Positions 7,098 to 16,481 are shown, counted from the stretch's first letter. The stretch: 22,718 nucleotides of DNA from JBCBKZ01 sp039026975 (GCA_039026975.1 JBCCLI010000062.1:1-22718); one strand, 5' to 3'. Notes: a model not told the origin generated them from the letters alone. Numbers and translations are program-made.

Positions 7098-9549
7098 ATT
7101 CATGCTTGAGAGATTGGATGGGGTCTGCATTAGCAGCCTTCCAGGTCTGAAGACTGATGGTTAGAATGGCTATGGTAAGGGCAATGAGGAGTGGAAATAG
7201 TACTATTTCTGCTCCCAAAGGGATTCTGTATGCGTACTGAGCAAGCCACTGTTTGCTAAATATAATGAGCAGGGGAACTGCTGCCAGGATAGCTATTCCT
7301 ATCAAAAACATAAATTCCCTGGATAACCAGAAAATAAGGTGGTTAACTGTAGCCCCAAATACCTTCCTAATCCCAATTTCTTTCGTTTTTCTCAATGCAT
7401 GATAAGAACTCAGCCCTAATAGCCCAAGGCATGAAATGAAAATAGCCAAGCCAGAGAAAAAAGCGAAAAACTGAGAGAATGTCTTTTCTTCCTGAAACTG
7501 AGTATTGTAATGCTCATCCAACATATAATAGGTGAATGCATTACCAGGGAAAAATTCATCAAAAGTAGTGGATACCTCTGGAAGGACTTTTTGTAAGGAA
7601 CCTGAGGCCAGCGTAGCAGAGAAGTATCCATTGGTAGAGTAAGAAGGTATTAATACGATAGGCTCAATCGGATATCTGGGAGAAGCCTGATGAAAGTTCT
7701 CTACTACTCCTATAATGGTCCACTCCTTCCGCCAGAAGCGTACCGTCTGACCTACTGCCTCCGCAGGAGAGGAAAATTCAAGAAGTTCCATCACCTTCTC
7801 ATTAATCATAACATTCTTCAGTAAGGAGAAATCAGGGTTGTGGTCTAGCTCAGTGAAGTTTCTGCCTTCCAGGACCTCTATCCCATAAGTAGTAATAAAT
7901 TCATAATCTACTGATAAATGCCGCGTAGTCAGGTTCTGGTCAGCCAGGGTGTTAGGCCCCTGAAGATTAAATAGTCTTCCCAGATTATCCCCAGGAATAT
8001 TTCTACTAGTGGACACACCCAAAATATCCGGGTTTCCACGTAAGGCATTCTTAAAAAGATCTGCCCGCTGTATATAAGTGGAATCCCAATGCGTCATTTC
8101 AGGTCCTTCAATAATTAGGGTTTCACCCAAGCTGAATCCTAGGTCTTTTTCTGCCATAAACGTAAGTTGAGAATAGACAGTGATAGTAGCAGCTATAAGT
8201 ATGATGGAACTCGCAAACTGAAAAACGACCAGCACTCTCCTCAATGATCTACCTTCTGAAGAATTAGTGAAGTTCCCCTTAAGTACAGAAGAAGGTTTAT
8301 AAGCTGATAGAATGAAAGCAGGATAAAGACCTGAAAGAAAAGAACCAGCTACTAATACTATGATTAAAATACCTCCCATAAAGAAAGCCTTATACCCACT
8401 TCCGAATAACAGAGATAAGGAAAGGGTAGTTCCCATATATTGGTTAAAATAGGGATGGACTATTCCCAGTAGGATAACTGCGATGAGCACAGCAAAGAGG
8501 TTGAGGATAATAGATTCAAACAGGAACTGCCTAATCATCTCTTTGCGAGTAGCCCCCAGGACTTTCCTAATTCCTACTTCCTTGGCTCTTTCAATAGCTT
8601 TCCCAGTAGTCAAGTTGATATAGTTGATCCAGGCTATAGCCAGAATTAGGATAGCTACAAAGAATAAGGCATTTACTACTTGCCCATTATTAGTATTTCC
8701 GATTTCATATTCCAGGTCAGAATATAAATGCGCTTCCAATAAAGGCTGAAGGCTGAACTTTTCTTCACTGCCACTCACTCTATCTCCCTCAAAGTATCGT
8801 TGGCTAAAATCATCAAATTTCTGCTGTAATAGATCTGGATCTGCCTCCTCTGACAGTAGGACGTAGTGATAGATCTCAGACATAGTCCATGATTCATTAA
8901 AGGCATCACTGAAGTATTGAATAAGGGTTTCATAAGAAATGAGAAGATTTATAGAAAGATGTGAATTCTCAGGGATATCTTCGAATACTCCTGTAATGGT
9001 GAAAGGAGTCAGGTCTTCATCTGCCAAGACTATTCTCCCTATGAGAGACTCATATGAGCCAAAATTATCTCCAAAGAATCTATGAGCTACCTCCCTGGAA
9101 ACGACCATGCAGTTTACCTCAGACAGACAAGTATTTCTATCTCCAGCTAATAATGGATAGTCAAATATCTGAAGAAAATTCTCATCAGCTGCATACGCAT
9201 CATCCTCAATAAATACTTTATCCTCTATTTTTATGGGAGATCTTCCTATAGGCATCATACGAGTATTCAGGATCACTTCAGGATAATCCCGCTTCATAGC
9301 TTGGCTTACAGAGGGATAGGTAATCATCCCTTTTTGGATCATCTTACCCTGTTGAAATCTTTCGTTGATAACTCGATAAATTCTATCTGATTTGGTATGA
9401 AATCCATCATAGCTCCACTCATGGCTGACGTACTCCAGGATCATAATGCTTGCCATGATCCCTATGGCTAAGCCCGCAATATTAAGGAAGAAGAACTGTC
9501 TATTACGGGTAATTTTTCTTAGAAGAATTAATAGGTGCGTGTGAAACAT
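7096..9549 (-). CDS. MacB-like ABC transporter permease with duplicated FtsX domains
   Basis: Inner-membrane permease (817 residues) of the FtsX/MacB superfamily, in the Bacteroidota form that joins two MacB_PCD-FtsX units in one chain. Order: first membrane helix (about 20-42), periplasmic MacB_PCD-like domain (about 45-285), three helices (about 293-313, 342-364, 389-414), then a second unit with a helix at about 438-461, a periplasmic domain (about 465-685) and three helices (about 690-712, 740-764, 780-801). The FtsX motif appears twice, as EVGIRKVLGA (324-333) and EIGIRKVFGA (724-733). It ends in the familiar NADPIQSL. No ATPase gene is next to it, so the partner must be encoded elsewhere. 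The substrate is unknown; family roles include efflux, lipoprotein transfer and mechanotransmission. The upstream palindrome (9653-9672) and sigma-54-like promoter (9576-9591) suggest activator-dependent expression. Confidence 0.93.
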   Translation of the reverse strand: MFHTHLLILLRKITRNRQFFFLNIAGLAIGIMASIMILEYVSHEWSYDGFHTKSDRIYRVINERFQQGKMIQKGMITYPSVSQAMKRDYPEVILNTRMMPIGRSPIKIEDKVFIEDDAYAADENFLQIFDYPLLAGDRNTCLSEVNCMVVSREVAHRFFGDNFGSYESLIGRIVLADEDLTPFTITGVFEDIPENSHLSINLLISYETLIQYFSDAFNESWTMSEIYHYVLLSEEADPDLLQQKFDDFSQRYFEGDRVSGSEEKFSLQPLLEAHLYSDLEYEIGNTNNGQVVNALFFVAILILAIAWINYINLTTGKAIERAKEVGIRKVLGATRKEMIRQFLFESIILNLFAVLIAVILLGIVHPYFNQYMGTTLSLSLLFGSGYKAFFMGGILIIVLVAGSFLSGLYPAFILSAYKPSSVLKGNFTNSSEGRSLRRVLVVFQFASSIILIAATITVYSQLTFMAEKDLGFSLGETLIIEGPEMTHWDSTYIQRADLFKNALRGNPDILGVSTSRNIPGDNLGRLFNLQGPNTLADQNLTTRHLSVDYEFITTYGIEVLEGRNFTELDHNPDFSLLKNVMINEKVMELLEFSSPAEAVGQTVRFWRKEWTIIGVVENFHQASPRYPIEPIVLIPSYSTNGYFSATLASGSLQKVLPEVSTTFDEFFPGNAFTYYMLDEHYNTQFQEEKTFSQFFAFFSGLAIFISCLGLLGLSSYHALRKTKEIGIRKVFGATVNHLIFWLSREFMFLIGIAILAAVPLLIIFSKQWLAQYAYRIPLGAEIVLFPLLIALTIAILTISLQTWKAANADPIQSLKHE

Positions 9550-9575
9550 GATTCTGAATTGTTTGGCCTAATTAT

Positions 9576-9591
9576 TTCAAAGGCAATGCCA
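9576..9591 (-). promoter_or_regulatory. Sigma-54-like promoter of the permease gene
   Basis: On the minus strand, TGGCAT, five bases, then TTGAA match the -24/-12 sigma-54 pattern at correct spacing. As in the site at 6679-6694, A replaces C after TTG. The predicted start is near 9566, leaving a short leader of about 17 nt before the ATG at 9549. Confidence 0.4.
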
Positions 9592-9652
9592 GCAACTAAT
9601 AGCCTGACTATCAGCATACCGCCAAGCTAGCTACTAGGGAGTTGTTTCAAAG

Positions 9653-9672
9653 TGGAACGCATGACCGTTCCA
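9653..9672. promoter_or_regulatory. 20-bp dyad, candidate enhancer-binding-protein site
   Basis: TGGAACG (9653-9659) and CGTTCCA (9666-9672) form a perfect inverted repeat with a 6-bp spacer and no following T-run. Its centre is about 97 bp upstream of the predicted start at 9566, within the usual distance for upstream sites of sigma-54 activators. It also lies about 10 bp past the PKD-gene terminator, so a role as a 3' structure of that mRNA is possible but less likely. Confidence 0.45.
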
Positions 9673-9681
9673 TTATATAAC

Positions 9682-9709
9682 AAAAAAGCACCCTCCGGAA
9701 GAGGGCGCT
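9682..9709 (-). terminator. Intrinsic terminator of the PKD-repeat gene
   Basis: On the minus strand AGCGCCCTC (9709-9701) pairs with GAGGGTGCT (9695-9687), nine pairs including one G-U, around a 5-nt loop, followed by a T-run (9687-9682). It lies 41 bp beyond the stop of the large gene. Confidence 0.88.
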
Positions 9710-9749
9710 CAGAAGAAGTAAAAATATACGCATAAAACTAGGTAACTCT

Positions 9750-12700
9750 TTACCTGATCAAGGTAACGGTCCCCCTTTTAGTGTAGACAGTCCCATCAAA
9801 TCCAGTAGCTTTAGCTACATATGTGTAGACACCTTCAGGAGCTTCTCCGCCTTCTTCTAATATCCCATCCCAACCGGCTTCCATACTGTAGGTCTGGAAG
9901 ATTTTCATCCCCCATCTACTGTAAATACTCAGTTCATAGCTAGAGATAAATACACCTGATAGGTTGAAATAATCATTATATCCATCTCCATTAGGAGTAA
10001 AAGCATTAGGTGAGTAAAGGGTAGGTGGTAAGCTTACACAGTCAAGGTTAGAAATACTTTGAATGCTGCTGTCTTCAGCCTGGATCCCTATAACTCTATA
10101 ACAGTAAGTAGCTTGATCCAATAACGTTTTCTCATCAGAGTAGGAAGTTATGTTCCCTGCGACTGTACTTACCCATTCAAATACATTCTTCTGTTCATTA
10201 AAGACTTCTATTTTGTAGGCAACTACTCCCTGTTCCCATTCCTCATAAGGCGTCCAGCTAAGCTGGCTGGTTCCTACTAAGCGCTCAGCCGTCAGCAGAA
10301 TACTTTTGGCCATTCTCCCTGCTAAGGTCAAGTCTCCACAGGTATCTTCCGCTATGACCTGGTAGGCATAAGAAGAAGAGTGCACATCTACTAAGCTGTC
10401 AATAAATACATTCTCACCAGCAGAGACTTCCTGGGAAAAATAAGGGTTGAAACTGCTTCCATTTCCTTTCTCAATGTAAACCTTGCTAAAGGTGAGAGGA
10501 TCTGGAAGTTGCCAGCGGATCAGAATATCTTCATCCCCTGCTACAGTAGCTAATTCCATATGGAAAATCTCTTCAGGCAAAGCCTTAAATGGGCGATTAA
10601 GGCTGGTATCACTTCTGGAATAGGTATTCCCATCTTCAGATAAGGCTTCAACTCTGTAGGTCTGCTCCAGCCTGCAGTACATATCAGTATCAGTAAAGTC
10701 TGTTACCGTAGCGGGAACTTGTCCTATCAGCTTAGCAGTAGCCATATCATAACTTTCTACTCGGTAAATCTGGTAGCTTTCTACTTCCCATCCCTGATAA
10801 GGATTCCAGGATAAATGGATTTGAGAAGTATCTCCCACAGTAGCTAATTCTATGGTACAGTGCTGAGCATATGCCTGAATATCAGATACTGAGCCACAAT
10901 AGTTAACCACTTCAATGGCATAGCAGTAAGAATTCCCCAGGGTATTTATCCCTTTATCAATGAAGAACGTGTCTATAAGGATGGTAGATTCATAAATAAG
11001 CGTAGTCCCATTTTCATCAGTTCTGTACACTCTGTACCTATCAAAGTCTCTCATTTTATTCTCATAGGGAGAAAAATGTACTTCTACTTCAGTATCAGAG
11101 AGAACACTTACAAAATGAATAGGAGGTGCCTCCGGAACAGAATCAGGAATGATATTCATGTATCCCGGTCTATTTAAAGAATCCATACATCCATTGATGT
11201 CTGTAACTACCAAAGAAATATCATATTGTCCTGAAGTAGCATATAAATGCGTAACATCTTCTGTTTCAGCTGTATTCCCATCTCCTAAGTACCATGTGTA
11301 AGATGCTATTGAATCATTAGAAAAAGTATTATTCTCCAGTGTTACAGGTGTTCCATCACATCCTACCTGACTAGCTGTAGTAAAATCTGCCGCAGGAGGT
11401 ATGAGAATTTCTACTGGCGTAGGAGAAACCAGTAAGACAGAACAGCCTAAGCCATCATCTATAATTAGCTTGGGGAAATACCTTCCAGGCTTTTCATATA
11501 CATGCTGCTGATTTTGGCCGAAGGGTACGTTTCCATCATCAAAGTCCCATTTGTAGGTATCAACATTTTTCCCTGTAGCTTCAAATGAAACCTCCAGGCC
11601 AGGGCAGCCTCTATCTGGCGTGAACGTAAAGGAGCCTACAGGCCCTTTTATCTGAACAAAATCATCTAAAATCAATGTATCAGTACATCCTGCAGCATTC
11701 TCTATGATTAAGGTAATATCATAAATACCCGCCTGGGTGTACAAATGAGAAGGTGATTCATCATTAGAGGTAGTGCCATCTCCAAAATCCCAAAACCAGT
11801 TGACGATGTTATCATTAATGGCATTATCCGAGGTAAAGCCTACTAATAAAGGAGGACAAGAAGACTGAGATGTATCAGCGTTAATGGTAGCTATCAGATC
11901 TTTAATGGTAATGTAGTCTAGTCTTTCTCTTACATCGGAGCATCCATTTATTCCTGAGATTGAAAGCGAGACTGTATACGTACCATTCCTGGTGTAAATA
12001 TGTTCAGGATTAGCTTCCGTACTGGTATTCCCATCTCCAAATTCCCACAAATAGCTAAGGCTATCTCCTTGGGATTCATTCACAAAGGGAACGGGATTTC
12101 CTATACAGTTAATAGGAAAGGGCGTATGAAATTCTGCTACCGCCTGACCCACGACTATATACTGAGGTTTCATTGTAGAGTCTACACATCCCTCCTCATC
12201 AGTTACGGTAAGCTTTACATCATAGTATCCGCTGCTGTCATAGGTAGCTATTGGGCTTTCTTCAGTTGAAAAAGTACTATTTCCAAAATCCCATTCCCAT
12301 AATGCGACAGGAGAGGTAACAGTAGTCAGGCTGGTAAAGGTAGATGTGTGAGGTGCACATCCTATACGTCCATCTGCCTCGAAATCTGCCTTTGGGCCCC
12401 TAACATTTATTAAGGTATCCTTAGTTAGGGTATCCCTACACCCCCACTGGTTAGCGGCTATGAGGGAGAGGGTATATAATCCCGGTTCAAAGGTCAGCTT
12501 AGGATTTTGGAGAACAGATCCAAAATTTCCATTCACCTCCCATCGCCATTCACTGGCATTCTCAGACTTATCTTTAAAGAAAACAGATAGGGGGCTGCAC
12601 CCAATATTTCTGTCTTGTTCAAAATCTGCCTTCACAGGTTGGACATATACTGTCTGGTCAAACTGATGCTTACAGCCTGTTTGATCATTAGTTACCGTTA

Positions 12701-14687
12701 GTCGCACCCTATGCTCTCCTACCTCAGTAAACTCAAACTCCGGGTTTAGTTCCGTGGAAGTTCCAAAACCACCAAAGTCCCAAAAGTAGGTGTCAGCCCC
12801 TACGGAACTATCAATAAATTTGACCTTTTCTGGTGGATTACATACCACACTTTTATCCGTGATAAAGCTGGCTTTAGGAGGAATGATTTGAATAAAATCA
12901 AGTTTCTGGACGGAATCTTTACAGCCGTAATTAGAGATCACAAGGGTTACATCATAGTAACCTGTATCAGGGTAGTAGTGATAGGGTTCCCATGCATTAG
13001 AATTACTGCCATCTCCAAAAAACCAAGTAGCAGTAGTAGTAACACTATCAGGCGAAAAATTGCGAAATTTTATCCCATTCTCCAGACAAGCTTCTTTTGG
13101 GTTTGCATCAAAATCTGTTAAGGTTGGAAGTTCTCCCGCCCCTATGAAATCATCCTTTATTACCGTATCCAGGCATCCATTTTCGTACTCAATGACAAGA
13201 GATACATCATAAGCACCCACATCAGTATACACATGGGTAGGACTTTCTGCTCTGGAACTATTTCCATCTCCAAAATCCCACCTGTAAGAATTCACACTAG
13301 TAGGGTTATCTACATTAGGAAAAAGTCTGGTAGGGTTGGGCGCACAGCCTCCCGTGGAAGTAGCATCAAAATCTGCCTTAGCGGTATAAATCTGGATAAG
13401 AGAATCTTTACTAACTGTAGTAGTACATCCTATATCATTGGTGAGAGAAAGGCTGGCCCCAAACCATCCAGACTCCGTGTAGGAAATACTCACCTCATCT
13501 ACTGAAGTAGTATCCGTAAAACCAAAATCCCATTGAATATCTGTTGCGCCTGTGTAGGTAGCTGAAAATAACGCATCTAATGGATAGGTGCAGGAAAAGG
13601 TCTTATCTACCTTAAAGTCCCCCTCGGGAGAAGGTAACACTGTTACTGTACTGCTTATTATCTGCTCACAAGACGTCCCTTCATTTAAAATCGCGGAGAC
13701 CTGATAAGCTCCTGCTGCTGTATACACATGGGAAGGCGCCTGAGATATAGAAGTTCCTACCCCATCCCCAAAATCCCATAAAACTTGTGTCGCTCCTAAG
13801 GGGTTCAGGCCGAAGAATATTTCTTCCTGGGCACAGACTGTATCGCTTGATAAAATAATTTCGCTGCCAGGAATGTCTTGAGAGACAGGAATGATTTGGG
13901 TTAGGGTGTCTTGACACCCACCCCTGTTAGTAACCATGTGAGTAACTGTGTAGGTGGCAGCCGTTTCAAAATAAGCCACAGGATTTTGATCATTGGAGGT
14001 AGTGCCATTTCCAAAATCCCACATATGGGTAAGGCCACTTTCGGGATTAGAGGTAAAGGAAACATTTTTAGGTAACTCACAACCAGCATCTACTACAAAA
14101 TCAAAATCAGCAGAAGGTTTTTCTTTTACTTCCAAATAGTCAGGTAATACCACAAAATCCCTACAGCTATTTTCATCTATGACAAAGAGGGTAAGTGTGT
14201 AGGTCCCTGCCTGATCATAGGTATGGGTAGGGTTAGATTCCATGATGGTTTTCCCATCTCCAAAATCCCACGCCCAACTCACTATATTAGAGCTTCCTTT
14301 CCGGCTTTGGTCAAAAAACGCTAACGGATAGTCAGCACAGACTACTTGTGCCTCTGCATACAAATTGGCCTGAGGACTGGCCAGCGCTTGAATGTAATTA
14401 GCCTGAGTGATGGTTCTGATACTCCCGTCTAAAAAGCTGACCCTGAGGCTTACGTCATAGACCCCTGGGGATGTATAGATAATACTGGGATGCTGAAGAT
14501 CAGAGGTAGTACCGTTCCCAAAATCCCATGTCCAGGAGATAGCAGCTTGGGAGGTGTCAGTAAATTGTATGGTTAGCGGAGCACACCCAAAGGTGGTATC
14601 TGCTGTAAATCCTCCCTGGCCCATACTGGTTTGGAAGCCAAAAACGCAGAAAATTAGGGGTAGTAATAAGATCACTCTATTCAGCAT
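9750..14687 (-). CDS. Giant secreted PKD-repeat protein with fibronectin-like region and T9SS type B sorting domain
   Basis: 1645-residue extracellular or surface protein. A signal peptide (about 1-24) is followed by 14 PKD-type repeats (about 27-1180, some 80-85 residues each). Most show the WDFGDG-type core (WTWDFGNGTTS, WAWDFGDGKT, YRWDFGDGNSS, WFWDFGDGTTS); repeats 5, 8, 9, 13 and 14 are more divergent (for example WEVNGNFGS, WYLGDGNT). About 1185-1550 resembles fibronectin type III repeats (RYRVYRT, SYQIYRVES, AYKIEVF). The last about 90 residues carry SPNAFTPNGDGYNDYF, ELSIYSRWGMKIF and GWDG...APEGVYTYV, the gliding-motility-associated C-terminal domain that directs export by the type IX system. 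Repeats 2-14 each hold a Cys near the start (GCAP-like) and another late (GCxD-like). Role is probably adhesion, cell-surface architecture or macromolecule binding; no catalytic domain is evident. It is transcribed alone from a good promoter. Confidence 0.93.
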   Translation of the reverse strand: MLNRVILLLPLIFCVFGFQTSMGQGGFTADTTFGCAPLTIQFTDTSQAAISWTWDFGNGTTSDLQHPSIIYTSPGVYDVSLRVSFLDGSIRTITQANYIQALASPQANLYAEAQVVCADYPLAFFDQSRKGSSNIVSWAWDFGDGKTIMESNPTHTYDQAGTYTLTLFVIDENSCRDFVVLPDYLEVKEKPSADFDFVVDAGCELPKNVSFTSNPESGLTHMWDFGNGTTSNDQNPVAYFETAATYTVTHMVTNRGGCQDTLTQIIPVSQDIPGSEIILSSDTVCAQEEIFFGLNPLGATQVLWDFGDGVGTSISQAPSHVYTAAGAYQVSAILNEGTSCEQIISSTVTVLPSPEGDFKVDKTFSCTYPLDALFSATYTGATDIQWDFGFTDTTSVDEVSISYTESGWFGASLSLTNDIGCTTTVSKDSLIQIYTAKADFDATSTGGCAPNPTRLFPNVDNPTSVNSYRWDFGDGNSSRAESPTHVYTDVGAYDVSLVIEYENGCLDTVIKDDFIGAGELPTLTDFDANPKEACLENGIKFRNFSPDSVTTTATWFFGDGSNSNAWEPYHYYPDTGYYDVTLVISNYGCKDSVQKLDFIQIIPPKASFITDKSVVCNPPEKVKFIDSSVGADTYFWDFGGFGTSTELNPEFEFTEVGEHRVRLTVTNDQTGCKHQFDQTVYVQPVKADFEQDRNIGCSPLSVFFKDKSENASEWRWEVNGNFGSVLQNPKLTFEPGLYTLSLIAANQWGCRDTLTKDTLINVRGPKADFEADGRIGCAPHTSTFTSLTTVTSPVALWEWDFGNSTFSTEESPIATYDSSGYYDVKLTVTDEEGCVDSTMKPQYIVVGQAVAEFHTPFPINCIGNPVPFVNESQGDSLSYLWEFGDGNTSTEANPEHIYTRNGTYTVSLSISGINGCSDVRERLDYITIKDLIATINADTSQSSCPPLLVGFTSDNAINDNIVNWFWDFGDGTTSNDESPSHLYTQAGIYDITLIIENAAGCTDTLILDDFVQIKGPVGSFTFTPDRGCPGLEVSFEATGKNVDTYKWDFDDGNVPFGQNQQHVYEKPGRYFPKLIIDDGLGCSVLLVSPTPVEILIPPAADFTTASQVGCDGTPVTLENNTFSNDSIASYTWYLGDGNTAETEDVTHLYATSGQYDISLVVTDINGCMDSLNRPGYMNIIPDSVPEAPPIHFVSVLSDTEVEVHFSPYENKMRDFDRYRVYRTDENGTTLIYESTILIDTFFIDKGINTLGNSYCYAIEVVNYCGSVSDIQAYAQHCTIELATVGDTSQIHLSWNPYQGWEVESYQIYRVESYDMATAKLIGQVPATVTDFTDTDMYCRLEQTYRVEALSEDGNTYSRSDTSLNRPFKALPEEIFHMELATVAGDEDILIRWQLPDPLTFSKVYIEKGNGSSFNPYFSQEVSAGENVFIDSLVDVHSSSYAYQVIAEDTCGDLTLAGRMAKSILLTAERLVGTSQLSWTPYEEWEQGVVAYKIEVFNEQKNVFEWVSTVAGNITSYSDEKTLLDQATYCYRVIGIQAEDSSIQSISNLDCVSLPPTLYSPNAFTPNGDGYNDYFNLSGVFISSYELSIYSRWGMKIFQTYSMEAGWDGILEEGGEAPEGVYTYVAKATGFDGTVYTKRGTVTLIR

Positions 14688-14737
14688 ACTATTCTGTGAT
14701 CTGGTTTTTAGTATATTTCTACTATCATGAATTACTA

Positions 14738-14767
14738 CAAAAGTAATTTATTATTAATCGTATTAAA
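14738..14767 (-). promoter_or_regulatory. Bacteroidota-type promoter of the PKD gene
   Basis: On the minus strand TTTA (14767-14764), 18 bp, then TACTTTTG (14745-14738). This fits the phylum consensus TTTG-N(about 18-20)-TAnnTTTG, with an exact -7 element and one mismatch at -33. The predicted start, near 14731, leaves a leader of about 43 nt. Confidence 0.5.
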
Positions 14768-15092
14768 CGAGTATTGTATGAATGGTAAATATGTAAGGTT
14801 TAACTTAAATAATCAGGAAAATCTCAGGCTTTAGCGTACTTACCACCTTTGATTGGAGGACAGTGTGTGAAGGATTTATGAATTTCACTATTTGAAGAAT
14901 GAGCTGGATGTTCTACAAAAAGGAGAGCCTTCCTTGATATTCACATGGAGAAATTTACCTCCCATTACTAGCTATACATGCCCACGACAATAAGCTGCCG
15001 GAATTTCTTCCCTTATTTTCGGAGATGAGTTTTGAGTAAAAAGAATCGGAAAGAATTACCTACCCAGGGTACTTACAAATCCTTGTATCCAT

Positions 15093-15100
15093 TACCTTTG
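15093..15100 (+). promoter_or_regulatory. Possible -7 element upstream of the aminotransferase
   Basis: TACCTTTG is an exact TAnnTTTG match 16 bp before the ATG at 15116, but no TTTG is present at the expected -33 position. If used, transcription would start about 10 nt before the ATG, which supports that start over the TTG at 15032. Confidence 0.25.
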
Positions 15101-15115
15101 GTTAAAATCATATGT

Positions 15116-16351
15116 ATGAATACACAACCTCTCGACCTAGCTGCTGTAAGAAAAGAGTTTCCGGGCTTAGCATCTGACTGGATCCTCATGGATAATGCAG
15201 GTGGTTCTCAAGTTCTAAAAGGCGTAGGAGAAAAATGTAAAGAGTACCTGTTTGAGACCAATGTTCAACATGGCGCTTCTTATCAGGTTTCCCAACAAGC
15301 TGTAGAAAGGGTGAGCAGGGCTAATCAGGCCATGGCTACTTTTGTAAATGCTACAGATACATCTGAAATCATTATGGGTCCCTCCACCTCTATGCTACTG
15401 AGAATATTCTCATGGAGCCTGGGAGAACTCCTTCAGCCTGGAGATGAGATCATCATCACTAACGCTGACCATGAAGCTAATATAAGCCCATGGCACGCTT
15501 TACAACATAAAGGAATCATTATCAAAGAATGGCAGGTAAACAGGGAAAGCTGGAGAATGGAGTTGGAAGACCTTACCCCCTTACTTACTGATCAAACAAA
15601 ATGGGTTATGATGACCCATTCTTCTAATGTCTTAGGGGTAGTTAATCCTGTAAGAGAAGTGGCGGATTTTGTACATGCATTAGGCGTAAGAATATGCGTA
15701 GATGGAGTGGCTTATGCCCCACATAAATTGGTAGATGTACAGGCATTAGATGTGGATGTATATGTGTTCAGCTTCTACAAAGTATATGGCCCTCACCATG
15801 CGTTGATGTATGGGAAAAAGGAAATTCTCCTTCAGCTTCCCGGAGTTAATCACTCCTTTATTCAGGAAACAGACATCCCTTATAAATTTCAACCCGGTAA
15901 CCTAAACTATGAACTGAGCTACAGCACCCTTGGGATCTATGAATACTTCTTGCAGATGGCTGAGAAACACCATCTGGCAGATGGGGCATCAGCCATAACC
16001 CAGCTAAGGAATATTTCTGACCTAATGGCAGAACATGAGCATCAGCTTAGCTCCCATCTACTGGGCTATCTTGACAGTAGACCAGATGTGAATATCATAG
16101 GTCCGTCCAAAGCAGATAAGGACAGTAGGGTACCTACGATTTCTTTCATTATGGGAGATAGCAGTAGTAAAGAGATAGTGGAGAAAGTAGATGCCCACAA
16201 GATTGGAATTAGGTATGGTGATTTCTATGCTAAAAAACTCATTCAGGATCTGGGACTAGCCAAGCAGCAAGGCGTAATTAGGGTCAGCATGGTCCACTAT
16301 AACAGCCTGGAGGAGGTAGACAGGCTGATAGAAGTCCTAGAGATACTGTAA
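15116..16351 (+). CDS. Class V aminotransferase-fold protein, cysteine desulfurase-like
   Basis: PLP enzyme (411 residues from the ATG) of the aminotransferase class V family, closest by eye to the cysteine desulfurase-like subgroup represented by VC1184. Features are LDLAAVRKEFPGL and DNAGGSQ near the N-terminus, TNADHEANISPW (115-126), the cofactor Asp196 in CVDGVAYAPH, the Schiff-base Lys222 in YVFSFYKVYGPHHALMYGK, and a C-terminal RYGDFYAKKLI...GVIRVSMVHYNSLEEVDRLI. The frame is open from a TTG at 15032, but 28 extra residues precede the family's usual start, so I use the ATG. Its only cysteines are Cys41 and Cys194; the loop where true desulfurases place the sulfur-accepting Cys has FYAKK instead. 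It may therefore not be a desulfurase. The substrate is unknown. No suf or isc operon genes adjoin it. Confidence 0.88.
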   Translation: MNTQPLDLAAVRKEFPGLASDWILMDNAGGSQVLKGVGEKCKEYLFETNVQHGASYQVSQQAVERVSRANQAMATFVNATDTSEIIMGPSTSMLLRIFSWSLGELLQPGDEIIITNADHEANISPWHALQHKGIIIKEWQVNRESWRMELEDLTPLLTDQTKWVMMTHSSNVLGVVNPVREVADFVHALGVRICVDGVAYAPHKLVDVQALDVDVYVFSFYKVYGPHHALMYGKKEILLQLPGVNHSFIQETDIPYKFQPGNLNYELSYSTLGIYEYFLQMAEKHHLADGASAITQLRNISDLMAEHEHQLSSHLLGYLDSRPDVNIIGPSKADKDSRVPTISFIMGDSSSKEIVEKVDAHKIGIRYGDFYAKKLIQDLGLAKQQGVIRVSMVHYNSLEEVDRLIEVLEIL

Positions 16352-16481
16352 CCAACTGCTAATAAACAAGCACGATAGATAAGTAGATACTCACACTTAT
16401 TCGGTAGCTGGAAACTTGCTCCTATTTTCCTTGTATACACAGGTAAATACTTAGAAATCAATAAGGTAAATTGTTTCAGCT

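Larger units (their letters stand above)
14688..15115. other. Divergent intergenic region, PKD gene / class V aminotransferase
   Basis: About 430 bp without a gene. It holds the PKD-gene promoter (14738-14767, -) and a possible -7 element for the aminotransferase (15093-15100, +). The frame of the aminotransferase is open from a TTG at 15032, but I regard that extension as untranslated. Nothing else is recognised between 14770 and 15030. Confidence 0.6.

Noticed and set aside
11984..13917. Antisense and other-frame ORFs of 60-90 codons across the PKD gene
   Set aside because: They overlap a clearly coding gene, have no family motifs and reflect its composition.
11150..14610. Recurring DNA words such as CCATCTCCAAAATCCCA that look like a dispersed repeat
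   Set aside because: They fall in register with the WDFGDG core of successive PKD repeats and vary at synonymous positions, so they are protein-level repeats rather than a mobile or CRISPR repeat.
15032..15115. N-terminal extension of the class V aminotransferase from a TTG codon
   Set aside because: The added 28 residues have no family counterpart, and a TAnnTTTG element lies inside them; the ATG at 15116 gives the normal N-terminus.
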